Shown: positions 58,778-64,000 of the stretch, piece after piece | How positions within the stretch are numbered: position 1 is the stretch's first letter | Layout of the letters: each line of letters opens with the position of its first letter | DNA from: Caecitellus pseudoparvulus | Taxonomy: Eukaryota > Bigyra: Bicosoecida | Assembly: GCA_965644315.1 (NCBI GenBank) | Contig: CBFFRQ010000044.1 | Location: forward strand, 186,001-250,000 | DNA: 64,000 bases | Reading direction: 5' to 3' | Made by a program: the position numbers and the translations under genes | The notes under the pieces: model-generated | What the model was told of the DNA's origin: nothing | Database searches by the model: none | The model's input: the letters and a program-made list of their open reading frames with translations, nothing else

Positions 58778-60907
58778 CTACACCGATTCTCCGTCCTCTG
58801 CAGCCAGCAGGCCAACGCTCTCCTCCTCTTGCAAAGTTGGGGTGCTGGGGACGCTCTGAAGCTTCGAGCTCTCCCGCTCTGCGCCGTCCGAGTGCTGTTG
58901 GGCTGATATCGGACTGGGAGCAGCGCTGGCCGTTGGGGTGTCTGCCCAAGTCTGGGGCGCTTGCTCTGCCAGCAAGCACCATCGACACAGCCCCAGCAGG
59001 GCAACAAGCACGCACAGCGCTACACTTCCAGCCCCCTGGGCCCAGAGATGCGCCCGTTGCACGGATGGATCTGCCTCCGCCATTGACGCCGGCAGCGAAG
59101 TGTGTTGGGCGGGGTGTGGTGGCACTGTCTGCATGACACCTGCTCCAGGGGAAGTGAAAGACGTGGGTGACGCGCCTGGCGTGAGTAGAGCGTTGTTGGT
59201 GACTTGGCTGGAGGGCGAAGGGGGCAGTGTCGCCAAGGCTGATGGCGACGGGGATGGTGTTGGTGTGCCAGCACGCGGAGGTGAGCAGAGATGGTACGGG
59301 AACGAATCGTTGAGGCAACGGCACCAATCTGCCCCTGGAAAGATGTCCATTGACGTGGCCTGCATGCTCCCCCCCATTTCGGCACAGTACGTTGCGTTCC
59401 ATAGAGGCAGATCTTTCATCCACACGGGTTTCAGAATCGCTACGTTATGTCCTGCAAGCAGCATGAGTGACTTCAGGCCCGGCAGCAGTGGCTGCGGCAT
59501 GCACGGGGCACAGATCCCCACCAGGCTGTCAACGATAGTGAGTGAGCCAGTGGTCGTATCCTGTTGGCCAAATGCAGCGATAATGCTGGGGAGGGGCAGG
59601 TGTGCTGAGCCAGAGAGGGAGACTGTCGCGAGTATGCCAGGGGAGCCAAGGTCCGCTCTGTGCAGCTGAAAGGAAGGCGGCAGATCAAGGAGGCCAGTAT
59701 TTTCTAACTTTAGGAAGCTAATCTCTTGCCCTTCAAAGATGTTCGGGCTCAGGTGCGCCAAGGAGGTGCAACCTGACAATTCCACCGAGTTGAGCGCGAG
59801 GCTGGATGCGAACAGGCTCGCCGGAATTGACTCAAGCACTGGGCTGCTGATCACAACCGAGTTCAAGTTAGGAAGGCCCATGAAGGTGTTGGCTGAGATA
59901 GATCGCAGCACTGGAGATTTGATGGAAACGTACGATATGTGGTATGCGCCTGCGAGGACTCCTCCGTGCAAGGATTCGAGGGGGTTGTTGTCAAAGTTAA
60001 ACATCGAAACGGCCGTGTTTCCTGAGAAAAGACCAATTGGGAGTGTGTGGATGCTGTTGTTGCTGAGGTGAACTTGTTGTAACCGATTCAGACACGAGAG
60101 CAGCTTGCGGGGGATGTGTGTGAGTTTGTTCCACGCAAGGTTCAAGTTGAGAAGGCCACACACTCGAGAGAAGAGACTGGGGTGCAGCTCTGATAGCCGA
60201 TTTTGACCGAGTGACAATGACGTGAGGGTCTGCCCGAGAGGGTGGAAAACAGTTGGAGGCAAGGACTGCAGTTCGTTCTGGTCAAGATACAGTGTGTTCA
60301 AGGCCGGCAGACCTGTGAACGCCAAGGGGTGGATCCCACGCACTCCGCATCGAGTAATCATGAGCGACGCCAGGTTGGACAGGGGTTTGGGCAATAAATC
60401 CTCAGGTAGTACGCCCCCTGGAAGGAACTTCTGCATGCTGCACTCCTTGATTTGCAGCGAAGACAGCTTGGGCGCGCCGAGGAGAAACGAGCCGTTCCAA
60501 TGCTTTACGCTGAACGCGGCAACCCCCAGCAACCGCAGATTAACAAAGCCATTAAGCAGGTCGTCAGGAAAGGTGTCAAGTCGATATTGACCCCAGATGC
60601 GGGCTACAATTGCGTGTGGTGCCAGAGGGGTAAGCGCCCCTGGCAAGATGCTGCAGAGCTGCACAGTTGGCGCACTGTAGATGAGCAAGGCATTCGCACG
60701 GGTTCGACAACACGCTGCCAAATGCAGGCAGTCGTTCTGTGGTTCTCGCACGGCGAAGCAGCCGTCCTGAAAGGGCATGAGGGAGGGAGGCAGGTTTGCC
60801 CCTGTCGCGTCCGCATGGCAAATGCCGCTCGCGTTCATGGAAAAGGCAGGGGTGTAGGACCGGGTGAAAGGCAGGAGCAGGAGCAGAGTCGCTGAGAGCC
60901 ACGCCAT
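58778..60907 (-). CDS. Leucine-rich-repeat type I membrane receptor
   Basis: I start it at 60907, where a signal peptide begins (MAWLSATLLLLLPF); the length is 709 aa. An in-frame ATG lies further upstream at 61060. A Cys-bearing cap is followed by LRRs over about residues 100-480 (LNTLYLDQNELQSLPPTVF, LTSLSLGQNRLSELHPSLF, LNLNLAWNKLTHIPRKLL, LQQVHLSNNSIHTLPIGLF). Later repeats are degenerate, and a second Cys cluster lies near CAPCMPQP. A Ser/Pro/Thr stalk (TPTPSPSPSALATLPPSPSS) leads to one membrane span (about 622-647; VALCVLVALLGL) and a short Ser/Glu tail without a kinase. The stalk resembles those of P1-P3. A cell-surface recognition or adhesion role is inferred. It converges on the mARC-like gene with only 38 bp between stops. 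Confidence 0.85.
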   Translation of the reverse strand: MAWLSATLLLLLPFTRSYTPAFSMNASGICHADATGANLPPSLMPFQDGCFAVREPQNDCLHLAACCRTRANALLIYSAPTVQLCSILPGALTPLAPHAIVARIWGQYRLDTFPDDLLNGFVNLRLLGVAAFSVKHWNGSFLLGAPKLSSLQIKECSMQKFLPGGVLPEDLLPKPLSNLASLMITRCGVRGIHPLAFTGLPALNTLYLDQNELQSLPPTVFHPLGQTLTSLSLGQNRLSELHPSLFSRVCGLLNLNLAWNKLTHIPRKLLSCLNRLQQVHLSNNSIHTLPIGLFSGNTAVSMFNFDNNPLESLHGGVLAGAYHISYVSIKSPVLRSISANTFMGLPNLNSVVISSPVLESIPASLFASSLALNSVELSGCTSLAHLSPNIFEGQEISFLKLENTGLLDLPPSFQLHRADLGSPGILATVSLSGSAHLPLPSIIAAFGQQDTTTGSLTIVDSLVGICAPCMPQPLLPGLKSLMLLAGHNVAILKPVWMKDLPLWNATYCAEMGGSMQATSMDIFPGADWCRCLNDSFPYHLCSPPRAGTPTPSPSPSALATLPPSPSSQVTNNALLTPGASPTSFTSPGAGVMQTVPPHPAQHTSLPASMAEADPSVQRAHLWAQGAGSVALCVLVALLGLCRWCLLAEQAPQTWADTPTASAAPSPISAQQHSDGAERESSKLQSVPSTPTLQEEESVGLLAAEDGESV

Positions 60908-61955
60908 CGAGTGTTGAGGTCGCCTGCCCGCCGATAGGGTGCGTGGGTGAGGCGGCGTGTGGAGTGTGCGGTCGTCGGTGCGAAGTGGCTTCACACCACA
61001 GCAACGTGGCGAGAGCATTGTCAGCTGCTGTCTCGCTGGTTTACACCGACTTCGATGCACCTTAAGGCTAAGCCGAAACTAGTGGTGAACTGCCTGATCG
61101 TGCAAGTGCCTGGTGAAGGTGTGAGCCGCCCGCGACGAAGGCGGGTGTGCAGGTGCGGAAAATGACAAACATCCGCAGCAAACGAATGCCTCCCTGCTAC
61201 ACCACTGCGGATACAGTCCCTGGACAGGCCCTGCCCCACATGCAGTAAGGCAAGTTCATGGCGCAGGAGCGCCGGGCGAGAAATGCACAGCGTCTGTTTG
61301 TGCGGGTGGCATATGGCAGTGCTCAGGTGCCTGTCAGCCTGGCTCAACGGCAAGCCAGCAGCTGCTATGCGAGGCAGTACGCTTTCCTCAAGCTGCGCAG
61401 GGACGAAGTGCGTGCTGCGCAGGGAGGACCCCCCGATACACCAGCACCACCAAGCCGAGCCCCAGGCCTTACATTCGCGTGCCGTGTGCGTGGCTGTGCG
61501 AAGGCACCCGCTACTTCTCCCGTTGGCCCTCTCGTCTGGTGCGAGGCGGCAGGTGTGACGGTGCTCGAGCGCTTGGTGGTGAAACACTCTCTGCTCATGG
61601 CAAGGCGTTGCAAGGCAAGGCAGGTAAAAGGTGGACTGCCCACGGTGCAGGGTCTCTGACAGGGCCAACAGCAGTGTCCATGGCGGTGCTCGGTGCGTGT
61701 GCTGGGGTGCTTGGCTCCAAAGTGGTTCATTGCAAGCAGCGCAGACGGGACAGGCGAAGCTTGGCGAAACCGACACGAACTGCGTCCAGCACGAGCAGCG
61801 CACTCTCGGATGCGACTCAAAACAAAACTCACTTCCACACAGGAGAATTTACTGTAGCCTCTTTCTCACCCCTTCTCCCCCTCTTGGGTGGTGGTGGGCG
61901 GGAGCAGGAGCATGGGAGCGGTGGAGGTTTCCCTGCGGAATTTGGGCTCAAGCAC
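60908..61955. other. Divergent region between LRR receptor and acyltransferase gene
   Basis: About 1.05 kb that should contain both promoters. It also carries a possible small plus-strand ORF (61258-61659) and the open upstream frame of the acyltransferase. A 260-aa antisense ORF (61021-61803) has Cys/His-rich, shadow-like composition and I do not support it. Confidence 0.4.
61258..61659 (+). CDS. Possible small hypothetical protein
   Basis: A 133-aa ORF starts ttcATGGCGCAGG, giving MAQERRARNAQRLFVRVAYG, and ends KARQVKGGLPTVQGL. It has the M-A start and strong +4 G seen in most genes here. It is basic, with no domain I recognise. It could equally be leader sequence or an upstream exon of the acyltransferase gene. 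There is little support beyond the open frame. Confidence 0.2.
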   Translation: MAQERRARNAQRLFVRVAYGSAQVPVSLAQRQASSCYARQYAFLKLRRDEVRAAQGGPPDTPAPPSRAPGLTFACRVRGCAKAPATSPVGPLVWCEAAGVTVLERLVVKHSLLMARRCKARQVKGGLPTVQGL

Positions 61956-63965
61956 ATGATGGGCAGCATTGCGGCCTCGCAGACCAGCGTGGCGGGCAGC
62001 GGCATGCAACAACAGGAGACCAAGGGGATTCAAAGGCAGTGCAGTTCCAGTGCATGCAGTGCTACTGAGCTGCAACCCGTCCTGCGGGGCGTGGACGTCA
62101 GGGCGCTGTCCGGCTTGCGCGGCCTCATGGCTCTGCATGTGGCCGTTTTTCACTTCATGTACTACAGCACGCTGCGGTGGGACCTGCAGGGCTCGCCGCA
62201 GATGCCATGGTTTTTCATGTTGTCTGGCTTCACTCTCACTCTCGTGTACGGTCCTCAGCGGGTAGTGTCGGAATGCCCCTGCGGACCGTGGCGGTGTCAC
62301 ACCCCGACAAGCCGCTCCACTCCTGACCTCGCCAAAGGCGAGGGCGGCCGCCAGAGCCGTTCCTGCGGCTGCTCATCCGGGGCAGCGTACCGGGCAGACT
62401 CTGGTGACGTGGGGCTGGGCTTGGCTGCGTTCTGGCAGAACCGGTGTGCTCGAGTGGCGCCGTTGTACTACCTCATGACTGTGGCCGGCGCAGCAATGGC
62501 GGCAGTGGGGCACGGGCTCACTCCACCCACTACGGCAGCACTGGGCTGGGCGGGCGTGGCAAACACCACCTTCACAACCACACTGCTTGTGTTTGCGGCA
62601 GGGCTGAACCTGGACGTGCCTGCCTGGACCATTTGCACGTTGGCGGTCATGTGGCTGTTTTTCCCGCGCCTACTTGCACAGGCGCAACGCCAGACCAACG
62701 ACAGCTTGGTGAGGAGCATGCTGCGGCACTTCTGGCTGCAGCTAGTGCTGACTGCTGTGGTGTTCGCGGCGGTGTTCTGGCTCCTGCCTGCCCCCTCGGG
62801 GCCCTTGCTAGCCTTCCCTGCCGCAACCATGCACCCGTTGCTTCGCCTGCCACTTTTCTTCATGGGCATTGTCGCTGGCGTGCTGCGGCTGCGGTATGTG
62901 CATGGGGCATCTGCCTGGCTGCGGTGCTCGTGCTTTAGCTGTGTGCGGTGCAGGGACGGCGCCGCTTTTGCGCCGGGGTGTGTGTCCCCCGTCGTACAGC
63001 GGTGCAGCTCAGGCGACGCGGAAACTGATGGTCACGCCTGGGCATCTGTGGTGGACGGCCACAGCGCACTGATGGCGCTGGCCTTCCTCGTCCCCATCCT
63101 GGCCAACATAATTTCAGGCGAAGAAACTCACGCCAATGTGTGGCTGCAAGCCCTTGTCCCGCTCAGCCAGCTGTCAGTGCTGTTTGCGCTGACGCTGGAC
63201 GACGGCAGGTCGTGGCTTGGCTGGCTTCTGCGCAGCCCGCCCGCCCAAGCCCTGGGCAACATTTCCCTTGCTCTGTACCTGTGCCACTTCCCAGTCATGA
63301 ACGCCACCACCTTCATCCTGGCTGGGCCCGTCACGTGGCACAGGGGCGTGCTGAACTGCCAGGGCGAGTTCGCAGGGCAGCCGGCGCAGCTGGCTGACTG
63401 CGAGAAACGCACCGAGCAGTGGTTTCAAGCCAAGCTGCTGCCTGCGTGGGCCATCGCACCCTGTCTTGGCGCAGCACTGCTCCTGGCTTACTTCCTGCAC
63501 GTGGCAGTGGAGGCACCACTGCGGCACACGTGCAGGGCGCGGGGCAGCGTCCTGCCACCTTCCGATCCGACCCGGCCGCCGATTTTCGTCGCAGCTACCG
63601 GCGGCAGTGGTGACACGCCTGGCCCATCCACTTCGAAGCCAACGAAACCCAACACGCTCGGCAGCGAATCCCGCCCTTCAAAGGTCTCAGCACACCCCCA
63701 GCGCATACTCAGCGTCGATGACAGTGCCGTGCTGGGTGCCAAGGGTGGGCAGTTTGGGACAAAGTTTGAAGGGGCAGGGGAGGCAAAGCAGGGGGAGCAG
63801 CCCAGTGAGCGCATGTTGCCTGGAATGGTGTCCCCTTCTGCTATCATGTGTGCCGACGGCGACACACCGAAGCCAACGGTGTGCATGGGGCAGAGGGCGG
63901 AGCGCAGTGGCTCGGGCGGCCTGCACACGGTCTCGGGCAGGCCCGCCTCGTCCTCCCTTGTGTGA
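61956..63965 (+). CDS. Acyltransferase family 3 membrane protein
   Basis: I start it at the ATGATG at 61956 (669 aa). The frame is open upstream, with another ATG at 61680, so the N-terminus is unsure. The core has the family layout of about ten spans. It begins RALSGLRGLMALHVAVFHFM, whose His matches the conserved catalytic His of the family, then PWFFMLSGFTLTL, QNRCARVAPLYYLM, DVPAWTICTLAVMWLFFPRL, LPLFFMGIVAGVLRLRY, HSALMALAFLVPILANI, LGNISLALYLCHFPVM and LLLAYFLHVAVEAPLRH. These enzymes transfer acyl groups, often acetyl, onto sugars or lipids at a membrane. Two Cys-rich insertions (about residues 103-150 and 325-350) are unusual. The last roughly 145 residues are a disordered Ser/Pro/Gly tail, probably cytoplasmic. 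Only 35 bp of downstream sequence is present. Confidence 0.85.
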   Translation: MMGSIAASQTSVAGSGMQQQETKGIQRQCSSSACSATELQPVLRGVDVRALSGLRGLMALHVAVFHFMYYSTLRWDLQGSPQMPWFFMLSGFTLTLVYGPQRVVSECPCGPWRCHTPTSRSTPDLAKGEGGRQSRSCGCSSGAAYRADSGDVGLGLAAFWQNRCARVAPLYYLMTVAGAAMAAVGHGLTPPTTAALGWAGVANTTFTTTLLVFAAGLNLDVPAWTICTLAVMWLFFPRLLAQAQRQTNDSLVRSMLRHFWLQLVLTAVVFAAVFWLLPAPSGPLLAFPAATMHPLLRLPLFFMGIVAGVLRLRYVHGASAWLRCSCFSCVRCRDGAAFAPGCVSPVVQRCSSGDAETDGHAWASVVDGHSALMALAFLVPILANIISGEETHANVWLQALVPLSQLSVLFALTLDDGRSWLGWLLRSPPAQALGNISLALYLCHFPVMNATTFILAGPVTWHRGVLNCQGEFAGQPAQLADCEKRTEQWFQAKLLPAWAIAPCLGAALLLAYFLHVAVEAPLRHTCRARGSVLPPSDPTRPPIFVAATGGSGDTPGPSTSKPTKPNTLGSESRPSKVSAHPQRILSVDDSAVLGAKGGQFGTKFEGAGEAKQGEQPSERMLPGMVSPSAIMCADGDTPKPTVCMGQRAERSGSGGLHTVSGRPASSSLV

Positions 63966-64000
63966 CATGCTGTGAGATGGCATTCGCCCCATCGCAGCCA

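Noticed and set aside
61021-61803. 260-aa minus-strand ORF between the LRR and acyltransferase genes
   Set aside because: His/Cys/Trp-rich low-quality composition, no domain, and it overlaps probable promoter sequence.

Overview
The window is nuclear DNA of a GC-rich, gene-dense unicellular eukaryote. Genes carry short GT-AG spliceosomal introns (about 63-232 nt), and two proteins (the E1-beta subunit and the RAP protein) look mitochondrially targeted. Others are eukaryote-specific: an E2 enzyme, UFD1, an ELMO-domain protein and an SPF30-like Tudor protein. The DUF547-glutaredoxin and mARC-type genes fit a microalga or heterotrophic flagellate, for example stramenopile- or haptophyte-grade. 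I cannot name the lineage from sequence alone. I see no bacterial operons, prophage, CRISPR, rRNA or transposon.

Layout. 1-10.1 kb: 3' part of a giant FG-GAP/multi-membrane surface protein (P1, +). 10.5-16.5 kb: an unknown helical protein (+), a five-exon E2 conjugating enzyme (-), a possible N-myristoylated protein (+) and the branched-chain 2-oxoacid dehydrogenase E1 beta subunit (+). 16.6-22.9 kb: three minus-strand genes, namely a UFD1-domain protein, a glutaredoxin-DUF547 fusion and a tandem-Tudor SPF30-like splicing factor. 23.1-44.4 kb: two head-to-head surface proteins, P2 (-, 1476 aa) and P3 (+, about 5270 aa, with about 14 C-type-lectin-like domains and about 20 FG-GAP repeats). 44.5-48.8 kb: an ELMO-domain protein (-) and a mitochondrial RAP-domain protein (+). 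48.9-57.0 kb: a 2689-aa coiled-coil protein (-) with a 42-bp tandem repeat. 57.5-64 kb: an mARC-like MOSC protein (+), an LRR type I receptor (-) and an acyltransferase-3 membrane enzyme (+).

The most interesting content is a three-member family (P1, P2, P3). Each member has a Ser/Pro/Thr stalk, then a shared Cys-rich module (WWAxC...PGxWCxxC...RCAxGHTGAxCAxC...CxPCxPC), then about nine membrane spans, then a long basic cytoplasmic tail. The ectodomains differ completely: FG-GAP only, almost none, or lectin-like plus FG-GAP. With the LRR receptor, this makes the window rich in cell-surface recognition proteins.

Two genome-level signals also stand out. The hexamer AATGCA lies within about 35 nt downstream of seven of sixteen stop codons, in two convergent intergenic gaps as the palindrome AATGCATT, and may be a polyadenylation signal. 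Introns are strongly biased to phase 0 with GTGCG(T/C) or GTGAG donors, and several are multiples of three without stops, so they are easily misread as coding sequence. All exon structures are my own reading of splice sites and reading-frame continuity; none is supported by transcripts here.
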